Assembly: GCA_020746105.1 (NCBI GenBank)
Contig: CM036642.1
Coordinates: 3,503,501 to 3,567,500, forward strand
DNA length: 64,000 nt
Direction of reading: 5' to 3'
DNA from: Trogon surrucura
Lineage: Eukaryota > Chordata > Aves > Trogoniformes > Trogonidae
Shown here piece by piece: positions 50,681 to 61,373 of this stretch; positions within the stretch are counted from its first letter, which is position 1; the number at the start of each line of letters is the position of its first letter. Below the pieces are notes generated by a model. It was not told the DNA's origin, did no database searches, and saw nothing but the letters and a program-made list of their open reading frames with translations. The translations under genes and the position numbers were made by a program.

Positions 50681-51921
50681 CAGAGCCCTGCCTCCCCGGA
50701 CAGCTCGGATGCATTGGGTTTTGTGAAGTTCTTCAAGGTCCAGAGCCAGAAGGCTGCTAGCCAGCTGCACAGACCCCATGTGGCTGATAGTTTGACGAGC
50801 TGGGGCTGCACTGAGAAGAGCAGGGCACGCTCACTCGTGCATTGGAAAATGTTTTGGGGTGTCAGGAATCAGCTCAAGCCCTGAGGAGGAGGGGATGTGT
50901 GGGTCGTGCCCCCCGCTCTCTCCAGCGGCCGAGAAGAGGAGGAGCATCTCCCCGCAGGGCTGCGGGAGGCTGAGGGGAGCAGGAAAGGGCACCGACACCT
51001 GGAGCACTGAGCGCAGCCCATCGCAGGGAGCGGGATGCGAAAAGGGCAGATTCCAGCCGGCTGGATTTCGACGGTGTGTACAGAAACTCCAAGGCCATGT
51101 CGCTTTCTGACAGCAAATCGATGCTGCTGTAAACACGAGAACAAAGGAGCTCACAGAGGAGAGGGGGAAGGAACAAGGAAAAGGGAGAGATGGAGATCGG
51201 CCGTGCAGCCAAAGCTAAAACAATGTTGGGAAAAGCTGAGTTACTGCAGCACCTATTCACACCCTGCCCAAAGCTGGTGGCTCACCCGTTCCCAAGGCCA
51301 CCGAGGAGGTCGTGGCCTCGAGCAGGGTTAGGTGTGAGGGCGAGAGCCAGGAGTGTGGGGCAGCTGGGTGGCCGTGGGCTGCTCGCTGGGACCACGAGTT
51401 TTAGCAAGTGTTTAATCCCCGAGCCGAGGGGCTGGGTGAGGCAGACGCTGCACATGTGCAGCTGGTTAGGGCTGAGCACGCCCCTCCCCTGTGAAGAGTG
51501 GTGTCTCATGATGGATATCACTGGCAGGGTGAATTCCCATTCATTTGTCCTGTGGCTCCCTCAGTGTGAGTGGTTTCCATACAGATCCCGCAGGAGCGAA
51601 TACCGTGGAAAAATGGGGCTTTGCGAGCCAAGACGCTGGCACTTTCTTCTTCCCAGCTCTGCGGCAGAAGAGCAGATCTGGGGCCTGGCAGGTTTAAGTT
51701 TGCGACGAGGTCTGGCTCCTGACCTGACGTTGAGGTCACGTCAATACATGAGTTTATGTTTAACCCGTTGCATATAGGCTGGTGAAGGGGTTATTGAAGC
51801 TCAGAGCTGAGCTGCATGACAGAAGCACAGGTTTCCATCAGTTCCCATCATTTCCATCAAGGAAATGTTCTGCAGGTACCACATGCCATTGGAAGGCTCG
51901 GCTTTCAGGAAGGGTTTTCGT

Positions 51922-51961
51922 GTTTTACTGGCTGTTGTTGGGTTTTACTGGCTGTTGTTGG
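51922..51961. repeat. Perfect 20-bp tandem duplication
   Basis: GTTTTACTGGCTGTTGTTGG occurs twice head to tail (51922-51941 and 51942-51961) without a mismatch, which indicates a recent duplication. Confidence 0.95.
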
Positions 51962-52027
51962 CAAGTCCACATGGAAGAGCTTTAAGGCCCAATCCTGAAT
52001 GGGGAGAGAGGAGTTGGGAGTGCACAG

Positions 52028-52175
52028 CTCCATCCCTGAGTCTACCCATCTGTAAAGAATCAGCATAACAACACTTAATATCCTTCCCCAACATGGCAGT
52101 TGTGGGGCTTAATTAAACTGTGTGGAGTGCTCGGAGATCCTCAGATTAAAGGCTGTGTGTACAGTGAATTACAAA
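52028..52175 (+). mobile_element. MIR/CORE-SINE-like remnant
   Basis: It contains CCCATCTGTAAAGAATCAGC, then GTTGTGGGGCTTAATTAAAC, then GAGTGCTCGGAGATCCTCAG and ATTAAAGGCTGTGTGTACAG. These follow in the right order and spacing the 3' half of the amniote MIR-like SINE: CATCTGTAAAATGGGGATAA, TTGTGAGGCTTAATTAAT, GTGCTTTGAGATCCTCAG, ATGAAAGGCGCTATA. It is the clearest of the SINE remnants in the window. Confidence 0.7.
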
Positions 52176-52762
52176 AGCAAACAACGTGAAATTTTCCATG
52201 TGTTGTGCTAGAGCTGTCTTCATTTACCAGAAACAAATCATTTACCGTAGCTCTTATATATAACTTGTTTATATAGGGTGTGCTTATTATTCCAGTAGGC
52301 GGGAAATCTGGTAGTTTTGATTATCGTTTCTGAATACGTAATCCGCATAAGGCATAAAATTTGAATATGATAGTAAAATAATACAAATAGGTCTTTTAAC
52401 TGTATACGTGCGCGCAATTAGTCACGGGAAATGTCGTCTGTTTTAATAGGCCTGAAAGAGGGTGGGAGGTAAATTTAATATAGTATAAAAATAAAGGTAA
52501 TCCCAGCAAAAGACAAGCGTGGAGCAGTCACTAGAGTCACCGCGGGCAGAGACAGTACATGTTTTGTGTCCAACAATAGCAGTGTACGTGACTTGAAATG
52601 CTCTTCCCTTATAAAACAAAATACCCACTGGTTTGGCTTATTAGTGCTAATCTTCAAAGGGAGAAGCAGTCCTGAGGTTCCTGGTTCAATTCATAAGTTC
52701 AGCTCCGCTCTGGCAGCGCTCGCTTGACAAAGTGCCATTGTTACCCACGGCCAGGGGCATGC

Positions 52763-52786
52763 GTGTGTGTGTGTGTGTGTGTGTGT
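52763..52786. repeat. (GT)12 microsatellite
   Basis: Twelve perfect GT units are flanked by GC-containing sequence (GCATGC on the left, GCGAGCGAGG on the right). Such alternating purine-pyrimidine tracts can form Z-DNA. Confidence 0.9.
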
Positions 52787-53086
52787 GCGAGCGAGGTTTA
52801 ACCTTCTGCATTTCCCCTTTTTGGCTGCACAAGGAGTGCCCAAAGCCGCGCAGAAATATGTCTCTGATGTATAGTTTACATGTGAAAATGCTGCATTTGA
52901 ACTTGCACTGACTCTGCTCAGAGTGGATCGGGTTAAATGGACTATTACAATGGCAGGAGCTCATCTGGAACTAATAATTTTTGAGGCCACCAAAAGTAAA
53001 AAGTGAAAAAAAAAAAAAAAGAAGGCAAGAAAAAAAGGGAAGGGGGTGGAAGGAATCCTGGTGGTGGCCGGTACCTAGAGCTGCTG

Positions 53087-53100
53087 CTGCCATCTACTGC
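53087..53100 (-). promoter_or_regulatory. CTCF-like site
   Basis: The minus strand reads GCAGTAGATGGCAG, which differs from CCASYAGRKGGCAS only at the first base. It has the same orientation as the other two candidates in the window. Confidence 0.35.
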
Positions 53101-56100
53101 ACACGGCTGGCGGTGGGGCCAGGGGTGGTGGCTCCCCAGTTGGCCGTTGAAAAAGGTTAAAGACCGAATGGTGGGTTGGGTACAGATGGAGGGGGGTCAC
53201 CAGCTCCACACCCCCTGCTCAGCCTCCTCTGGCACCAGCTTTTCTCGAAAAGCAGAGCAGAGGGAGGGTCGGGCACAGAGGGAGCGGGACACGATGCTTT
53301 AATTGGGCTGCCCTCGTTTGGCATTGTCACCGCTCACTTAGGATTCACCGCCACGGAAGGAGTTTTTTTGGCTCCAATTTGAGGGGGGGGAGGCTTTAAC
53401 AAAGCCCTCATCAATTGCATGCGAGTGGCGGCATCGCAAATCACGCGACAAAAACGGCGCTCGGTGACCGACATCTGTTTTGTCTCAGAAAACGCAGCAC
53501 GAAAGAGCGATGCTGGTCGGTGGCCCCACCCGCTGGAACCGGCTCAAGCATTACCGTGCTCGCCGGCATGGCTAGACAATAAACGGAGTCTATTTATTTA
53601 TGATGGCTGGACTCTCTAGCAGGTCATTGGCATGGTCTCCAAGGGCGATGCATTCGAATCCCTTTCTCAATTTTCTCTCTTCCCTCTCTCCAGGCTGCCT
53701 TCTATTCTTTGTGCCTGTTCTCCCAGGAGATCTGGTCTCGAAACAAATAGCTCACCATCGTTGCGGCTCTTGGTTGCGAGGTTAAATAAGTTTAGGAGGA
53801 AAAGTACATTTGAAATGGTGCTGATTCCAATGAATGAGCCAAACGCGCTATTGTCTTTACCAGCTCCGAGTTCGCCGTGGTAATTCCTGGGTAAATAGAC
53901 ATGTCGGCTACGAGTCGCATATAGCTACTGCGAAGTGGAACTGGATTGAGAAGGAAGCGGGTCTTGTGGGTAAACACACAACTGGGAGTTGGCCTCTGGG
54001 CTTCTGTTTCTGGCTTTCTGAGGGATCTCAAGAAAACCATGCTGGGGGGAAAGGAAAGCTGCGTAATTGCAGAACGCCAGCCTAACCTTGGTGCCAGGCC
54101 GGCAGCCCTCGAAGGGGAGCGCGGAGGGTGTTAGCAGAGGACCTGCCACTCCGCGCTGCGCCAGCAGCATGGGCAGAGCCTCGGGAAGCTGCTTGGGCAA
54201 AGGGTGTTAAAAAAGCAGAGACATTTGGAGATGCCTCTACTGTCTTAACAGTAACAACCCTCCATGTGAGGTTGTCACCTTGAGTTCCTTTTATAGCAAA
54301 GAGTATCTGACCTATTTTAAGACAAGGGGAAGCACTCTCTGAACTGCTGTGCCTCATCCTTGGCTAAATAAGGGGTGACCCTCTCAGCTTGGGCAAGGAT
54401 GAATCCTGCCTAACGTTACGTAGAGCCCAGACCAGCAGGAACCTCTGGCCTCTCCTCTGTGTTCTTGCCATCACCCTTCAGGATCTCAGGCCTCGGCAAG
54501 TCCAAAATGCACAGGCAGCCATTCTCGCTGTGGAAGGGGAATGGAAAAGTGTAGAAAAACGTCTTGAGAATGGCTCATTCAGGTTCTGAATTCCTCCTTG
54601 GAGGATGTCTACTTCCCTCCGCTGGCTGCAGCAAGATCCAGGGAAAATTAGCCTTCTCACTTGGCCGAGCCACCCTGGAGATGTGCGGCTTGGTGATGTG
54701 AATGCCAGATTTTGTCCATCTCTGCCTCAGGTCCTCCATATCTAAAATACGTTCCCCTCCTGTAGGGCCAGTGTCAGGCGGTAGCCAGCTTCACGATGTA
54801 ATTTCGTTAACTCCTGCTCAGCTCAAACCCCCATTCCCCTCTCCCTGACTGTGTTCTCAGCCTTCCTTCCCAAATCACTGCCTAGATCCTTTTTCATCTC
54901 CCTCCGTTGTTCTCCGAAACAGTGGGATTTTTTCCAGCCCAGCTCCACGCAGGTGTTCTTGCAGAACGTGAGGTCAGGTCCGCTCACCATTTTGCTCTGC
55001 AGAGCCCAAGGAGAAGAGATCTGCTGAGCATGGTGTAAGCCCAGCGATGAGAGTTTGGGGGATGTGGGCTTCTGAATGCCTATAATTTACAGGGAAGAAA
55101 TAAACCACACATCCTGGAAGAGCCCCGGACTGCCATTTTTCTTGTGTCCCACGTTTGGCAGGTCGAGGGTTTTGTGGCAGGAGCCAAGATGTTGATGGTT
55201 AGCATGAATCTTTCCTTCCCACAGACCCTCTCTTCCCTCCTTAAAGCAGGGACCGGGCTATCTGGGAGCTCTTGGCTCCTCCATCCCAAATTCCAGCTTG
55301 AGTACTGCTGTGAAATATCCTCAGTTATTTCATCTTTCCTGCCGAGAAAGGCTAAACACAAACGTTCAGGAGTCTGGCACAAAAAACTCGCTTTGCTTAC
55401 TCAAAAGAGGAGCAGCGAGCCAGAACTTCAGCTGCTCTCTCTCAAGACCAGAGTGCATCCATTCTGTGATATGCTTAACCCATGCTGGGCAGTGGTTTTG
55501 CAGTCTTGGCCTCGCTGTACTTCCACCTGGCTTCCTCGCTCGTGAAGTCCTGGATCAGTGGTTGCGGTCCCTGTGCTGGCAGCAGCCCCTGACGTTAATT
55601 GTGGGAGAGAGAGATGTAGTTTCAGGAGCAGCAGCAGAAAGGGAGGCTGGATCTGATCCTCCCGGCTGGGTTTGAGCCATGTGCTCCAACTGAAGCTCCT
55701 CTGGCGGTTGGAATCTTCCTCCTTGATGGGTTCTTATGTGTATCATAGTAGGGAAAAATGTTTTGTGGCAGAAATGCTCGCTTGGATCTCCTTCCCCTGC
55801 ATAGCTGCCTGTTTTCAAGGAATACAGAATAGCAGCATCTTGTGAGACTTCTCCCCCCTTCCAGACGTGCTTGCTTCAGAGGGTGCTATGGGGAAGGGGA
55901 GGCGTGGAGAAATACGTAAGAGCATTGCCATCATGCCTAGCTGTGCTTCTTCCCAAAACTCTGTCATAGAAACAATAAAAAGGGAGAAGATACAAAGAAA
56001 AGAGCCAGGAGAATAACCCAGTGCAGGCTTCCAGGGCAGGTGGATTTCATCTGCACCTGTGCCTTTCTGGCTGTTCTCCAGGTGATGGGTCTGATGAGCA

Positions 56101-56999
56101 GGATCAGGTGAGGGCCATTGGGACCTTAAAATAAAAAGCCCCCAGGCAGCCCAGGGAAAATTTTGTGAGTGGGACAGTGGGCAGGAGAGGCTGGGTTGCT
56201 CAGAGCAGCGTTACTTCAGCTCCATCACGATTTTCTTGGTGTTGCTTAGTGCTGAAGCTTAAAAGTCACGTTGACTAAGAGAGAGTAGGTGCATGGGAAT
56301 GAGGTGTAACTTCTTGTACCTCCTGGGGGAGCAATCTACTTCAGCAACAATAGAGGAAAATCAGGTTCATTCATGAAGAAGGGGGTGACGGGGAGGAAGG
56401 GGATGGCTGTTTGTTAATGTTGCCTTAAGCTAAACATTAGTGAAGCGCAACACTTAAGATGCTTGTACGCCTCAGTTATGTCCACCAAGCTCACGTGTTG
56501 CCTCTCCAATTATGTAGCCTAAAAAACCAAGGTATGTGTGAAGAGAGTGCTGCCTGCTCATTACCTCTCTCTGTGAGGTGTAATTTTGCTTTCTCTCAGC
56601 CGCTCGGGTGCATACACAGGGTTTACAAACAGTACAAGCACACCCCGCAGTGTGGGGACGGGGTTGTGGTGGGAATGGGTTTTATCCAGGGAAGCAAGGT
56701 GTGATGCGAGGGGCAAGCTGGGCTTAGCCATGGAGGCGTTCTGCAAGCGTGGAGGAGCTCGGAAAGGCTGGACATGTTGTCTGGTGTCTGAGGGTGATGC
56801 TCACTGACTGGCGCTGACCTTGAAGAAAGAGACCAAGAACCAGCCAGAGACGTGACTGCATTACGAATGTGAGGAGCACCTTTCTGGTAAGACTCTGCTG
56901 CTCCTTCTGCAGAAAGCTTGGCTTTTCTGTTTCTGATTGCCCTGTCAGGTTATACATTGTGTCCTTCTAATGTAAAATACGCTTCAGAAAAGTCTCGTT

Positions 57000-57079
57000 T
57001 TTATTGCACGTGACGCACAGAGGCTAGATAATAACTCTGGAAACCAGAAATAGTTTTGTTTACCCAGTCCATTTTTATT
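57000..57079 (-). promoter_or_regulatory. Candidate distal polyadenylation signals of SORL1
   Basis: Two canonical AATAAA hexamers lie 74 bases apart on the minus strand (57079-57074 and 57005-57000). They sit about 4.2-4.3 kb after the stop codon, near the length I remember for the mammalian 3' UTR. I see no strong GU-rich element below either, so which one is used cannot be told. Confidence 0.35.
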
Positions 57080-60000
57080 ATTAAGTGGAAAAAAATATTG
57101 ACAGACAGAAACTCCTTTGAAATTGTGCAATAACAACATAGCAGAAATCAGTGAATGGGGGAAAAAAAAAAAGGAGTAAAGGAGTAGCAATTCAAATGGT
57201 GTAACACTAAACTTCACTTTAGGAACCAGATTAGAATTTGACACTACCTCTAGAAAACTCATTAGAGACTGGCTGCTTTTGTAGACTGCTGCATGTTTTG
57301 AAAGATTAATTATAACTGTTACAGCTAGTTCCAGTAATGAAGATGCTCTCTGGGTCCAAAACTAAGTGAATTGCACCACTTCCCTTCTGAAGTCCATTTG
57401 AAGGAGACTTGAAAGTTATTTTGGAAAATGCTATTTAGGTCTTTCCTGAAGACAGTTTTACATATCCCCTAGCAAATTAGTGAAGTTTGTCATTAAATAC
57501 TACTCTGTACCTACAAAGAGATTTCAGGCATGCAGATCCCAAGACCGAAACCCTCCCTGCGAGGAAAGGTTGTGCTGCTCAGAGGAAGCTGCTGTCTCGG
57601 GGGGGTTTCCTGGGTGGCTGATGTGAGTTGGGGGCTGCTTTTGGTGACTAGAAACAGGATAAGTTACCCTGCCCTGATGGGCAGACACCTCTGCACCCAC
57701 CTAGGAGCTCTCAAATCGCTTCTCCTGGGGTTTCTAGAAACCAGCAGGAAGTGATACCACTTTGTCACCACCAAAGTGACCTGCAAAGACTAAGGTCTCT
57801 TGGTCAGGAGGCCAAAAGACAGTGGCGTGGATGCTGGCAGCCAGCATCGTCACAGCATGTGCTCCCGCACACCCGTGTGCTCTCTCCTCCCTGTTTCTGG
57901 CTGGGTACGCGCTCGTATACATCTATACAGAGCTTGATCTCCGTCCAAGGAAAACAGTCTTTTCCCTGCAGTGAAGCTGCAGCGCTCTGCTGCTAACGCT
58001 GTGTCAAGGTGGGAGCAGATGGAACAAGTTATGGCAGGGTTAGCCGGGCTGTGAACTTGCAGCGTGCCAGCTACGCTGCAGACGAAGCATCTGCATGCGG
58101 AGCTTTCCCCTGTGGTCAACCCGACATGCTTCTCCCCTCTCTGAATTCCTCTTGGGGTTTACCCGGGGTACTGGCAGCTGCAGGAGCTGGGGCGAGCAGC
58201 TCGCCGCAGCCATTTTACGGAGCAGACAGAGGAGTGATGTGATTTATCGTGGAAGGGATTGCTTTTTTGACCTTGAAATGGGCGTTTCAGAATGCACATC
58301 TGGAAAATGGCACCTCCTTCTCCCTTCTTGTAAAAACCCAACCAGCCATCCCCAAAAAAACACACAACCCCGCTCCAGAAACAAACCTCCCAGCCCCACT
58401 GGATTCTAGTGTTCAACCTCAGTCTTTTTTTCAAATGGACTTAAGAGTGCCAGCGGGCATCTGCAGTGAAATCTGAAATGGATGCAAACGCAAATTAACC
58501 AGAAGTAGTTCCTCCTAACCCAGGGTAGGGTTGTTCTTTTTTTTTCCTTATGGATCCAAACACCTCACTGGGTTCCTATGAGGTAAACCCAAGCGGCTTC
58601 CCAAAAGTTAGGGCAACGAGGCGTGTCGCATAGCGTAAGGCTACTGAAACAAAACCAGAACAAAATACGCATCCACATCCGTGTACCATATTTACAGCAG
58701 AACCCTCCCACCCCCTATACGTCTCTGTGAACAAGATTCCGTGCTTCAAAAGTTCATAAAAATATACAATTTACCCAGAACTGTATCTATCCTGCTCGTT
58801 CCCCACCTGGGGCTTAGACTTCATCTCTATACAAAATAGACTAGCCCTGTGAAGTTGCTGCGCTGGGAGCACAGTGGTGATTTTTGCAAAGGAGGGGGAG
58901 GTCGGGGAGGGCAGGGCGTGTCGCTGTGTCACAGCACTGTCCACGTAAGGTAGGCTCAGCTTTGCAGAAAGCCTGCCTGCTGCAGCGTCCCCAAAGCCCT
59001 GCAGACCCAGCGCAGAGGGCTCTGTTCCGCCCACAGCGAGGCACAGGTAACCCAGGGGGATGCTTTTGAGTCAGTATTACCACAAAAGGCTTTGCTGGCC
59101 ACAGGTGAGCTCTGTGCCAGGGTGGCTGAGCCATGGCTACGAAGGAGCCTTTCGGAGTGACCTGTCCCCCAGGTGATGCTCGGAAGCATCCAAGGGAGGG
59201 ATTTCTGGCTACAAGGGGTCCCCCTCAGCATCTGTCTTCCAGATAGAGACAGGCTGAGTTCTACTCGCCTTACTGCAGCAGGATTTACCCTGGAGGAGTA
59301 AAGCAGCAGTATTTAACCAATAGTAATTCTCACCAGAGAGGTACCAGCTTCTAGGATACTACCCTGTAGTTTCCAGTTACCTGTGCCAGAAATACTTGCT
59401 TCATAAGGAAGAAGTTCAATATTCTCTCTGCTTTTAGGCTTTCTTTCCTGTGTAAAATCTTTTGATTTACATCTTTAGAATAGTTTACCCTCTGGGTCAG
59501 ACTCTGGTCTCTCCGTGTAGCTGTAGGCAAATTGAGCTATACGTGCTGGGTTGATTTACTCAAATTTTTTATTCCTGAACATACCTGACCCACTAATAAG
59601 GTAAAAATACTGCAACTATGCAAGCTTGCTGCTACTTATAAAAATCTGATTATAGCTCGGTCCCAGCTTTGCAGGGAAAAAAAACAAAAACACCTGTCAC
59701 TGAGAATATCACCAGTAATTGAAAATAGAGTTAGTATTTCTACAGAGTATCAAACCATCCAGAATCTTTATACATTTTCTGTATGTGAAATTCAATGCAT
59801 GAGTCACGTATCAAAACATAGTTGGCCTCTCTCGTTTCATCTGTAGGAAGACTGCAATTATAAACTTAATTTACACGGCAAAAATACTTTTAGTCTACGC
59901 AAAGAAAACAGCGTGACAAGACAGTGCGCTGTGTTTTCCTGGTGCGAAGGTTTGCATATATAGAGCACGGACAGGCGTGACCCGTGAACATCCGCTCGTG

Positions 60001-60995
60001 GCGCCGCTCTTGGGTCGGCAAGGACTTGGATTCGTGGCGAGATTCGCGTTTTGCTATCACCAAAACAGCTCGACAGTAGGAACCAGGCATTTCTACTGCT
60101 TAGCTCTGTAGCCAGTATTGAGTCTACTGGAAACGTGAGATGACTAGTGATGGGAAAATAATATATATGCATACATATATCTCTCTCTATGTATTGCTCC
60201 TAAAGCTGAAGGTAGAACTACAGCTGCTTTCAGGAAATGCTAATGAAGGAGGAGCGAATCCCTTGCTGTAAACCAAATGAATTCAGATGTTTAGCAATTA
60301 CGGACTGTGGAAAATCTGTATGCAAAGCCATCTCCTCGCTGCGCACGGCGGAGGCTCCCTCTTCTGTCCCGCCGACAGATTAGCATCGCGCAGGAGCTCC
60401 ACAGAGCAAAGGTGTCCTGATCAGCTGGGAAGCTTGTTTTAGGGTGTGCCCTTCACCTGGCAAAGTTTTTTTCAGTAAGCTCCGTAGGACAGATGGGTAT
60501 GGGCAGCGGCTCACGCTAACGGCCCGTGCTGTGTGATGCTCGTGTGCAGGGCTTTGCAGGACCCTTGGTAGGGATGCTTTTGGCTTATAGGTATGGCAGC
60601 AGCAGGCTGAACTCACACATAAAGTATGTGCTGCAGTATCTTGACTTGGGCTGAGACTGCTGAAAGATTGTCTTTTAGTAATGGGGAGGGGAAATGTAAA
60701 AATCAGGATTTTTTTTTTTATTATCATGGCAAGAACAATGATGGGGATGCCAAGATAGTACTGCCGTGCAAGATAAAGTGGCACATGTTCTACACAAGAA
60801 TGTGTACAATGTCTGACGACTTTGGAAATCTGTGCTCAAGCAGATTTCGCAATAAATTAACACAACAAAAATACTTTCATATAAAACAAAGTCCAAAGGA
60901 TTTTTTTTTTTTTTTTGAAGTAAAAGCAAAACCTTCAGGGACTATATTACTTATCTCTCTCTACATATATAATCTCCTGAATTTTTTTAAATAAA

Positions 60996-61001
60996 TTTAT
61001 T
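60996..61001 (-). promoter_or_regulatory. Candidate proximal polyadenylation signal of SORL1
   Basis: An AATAAA lies about 305 bases after the stop codon within an AT-rich stretch. Use of this site would give a short 3' UTR. The context is AT-rich on both sides, so chance occurrence is possible. Confidence 0.25.
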
Positions 61002-61267
61002 CTTGTCTTAGAAAAATAAAATGAGTAGCCAATTTAGTCAACGGAAAATATCTCACAGACTTAAAAGCATGCCCAGCAAGCATAGCCTTGTAAGACTAAA
61101 TTAATGTTAAATCGAAGCAATTTGTTGCTAAACCAGCCTAGTCTGCAATTCACAGTTGATCACTACAAAGTGTATCTTTAAAATTTTTTTGGCCCATATA
61201 AAAATAACATATTGCAACTCAAAGTGCATTTTTAAAATAAACAATCAACTATTTTTATCAAATAAAA

Positions 61268-61275
61268 TATTTACA
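61268..61275 (-). promoter_or_regulatory. Pumilio-response-element-like site in SORL1 3' UTR
   Basis: The minus strand reads TGTAAATA, an exact match to the Pumilio consensus UGUANAUA, 31 bases after the stop codon. A second exact copy lies at 58696-58689. An eight-base motif occurs by chance in AT-rich DNA, so binding is only inferred. Confidence 0.35.
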
Positions 61276-61305
61276 CCATTTGGTTTGTACAGTCAGAAAC
61301 GCGCT

Positions 61306-61373
61306 TCACGCGATGACCATGGGGACGTCATCTGAAAATCCGGTTATCATCGGGGCTTCGTCATCCTCATCTC
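61306..61373 (-). CDS. SORL1: SORL1 last coding exon with stop codon
   Basis: The acceptor is TTCCAG before 61373. The split Gly codon is followed by [21 protein letters not shown] and TGA at 61308-61306. The acidic cluster and the terminal DDVPMVIA are the known trafficking signals of the SORL1 tail (GGA and AP-1/PACS1 binding in mammals). As I recall the human tail, the acidic stretch there is ordered slightly differently (EDDEDA versus DEDDEA here), which preserves charge. Confidence 0.96.

Larger units (their letters stand above)
45346..52027. other. Non-coding; no gene seen
   Basis: GC-rich patches at about 45900-46300, 48120-48440 and 50880-51450 produce many chance open frames, including the longest in the window (195 codons, 51190-51777 plus). 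None shows a domain, signal peptide or matching frame elsewhere. A G-rich tract lies at 48562-48583. Confidence 0.65.
52176..56999. other. Non-coding; no gene seen
   Basis: The segment contains the GT microsatellite, a purine-rich A/G tract at about 52997-53057 and the CTCF-like site at 53.1 kb. No coding, RNA or repeat element is recognised in the remainder up to the inferred end of the SORL1 transcript. Confidence 0.6.
57000..61305 (-). other. SORL1: Probable SORL1 3' untranslated region
   Basis: This is non-coding sequence directly after the SORL1 stop. Its first 300 bases (61000-61305) are strongly AT-rich and contain a Pumilio-type element. There are AATAAA hexamers on the minus strand at 61001-60996, 60722-60717, 59573-59568, 57079-57074 and 57005-57000. 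From memory the human SORL1 3' UTR is about 4 kb, which fits an end near 57.0 kb. A minus-strand A-tract at 60901-60916 could cause internal priming in cDNA data. The stretch is real downstream sequence; the exact 3' end is inferred. Confidence 0.55.

Noticed and set aside
51190-51777. Longest open frame in the window (195 codons, plus strand)
   Set aside because: Low-complexity, Pro/Arg/Ser-rich translation from GC-rich DNA, overlapping other open frames on both strands, with no domain, splice context or family resemblance.
53650-53670. tRNA B-box-like word (CATTCGAATCCC)
   Set aside because: No matching A-box, no cloverleaf and no terminator run at the right distance.
1-61000. miR-100 / let-7a-2 / miR-125b-1 cluster
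   Set aside because: This cluster lies beyond SORL1 in vertebrates, so I looked for the mature sequences on both strands and found none. GAGGTAG words at 41.37 kb and 49.80 kb do not continue as let-7.
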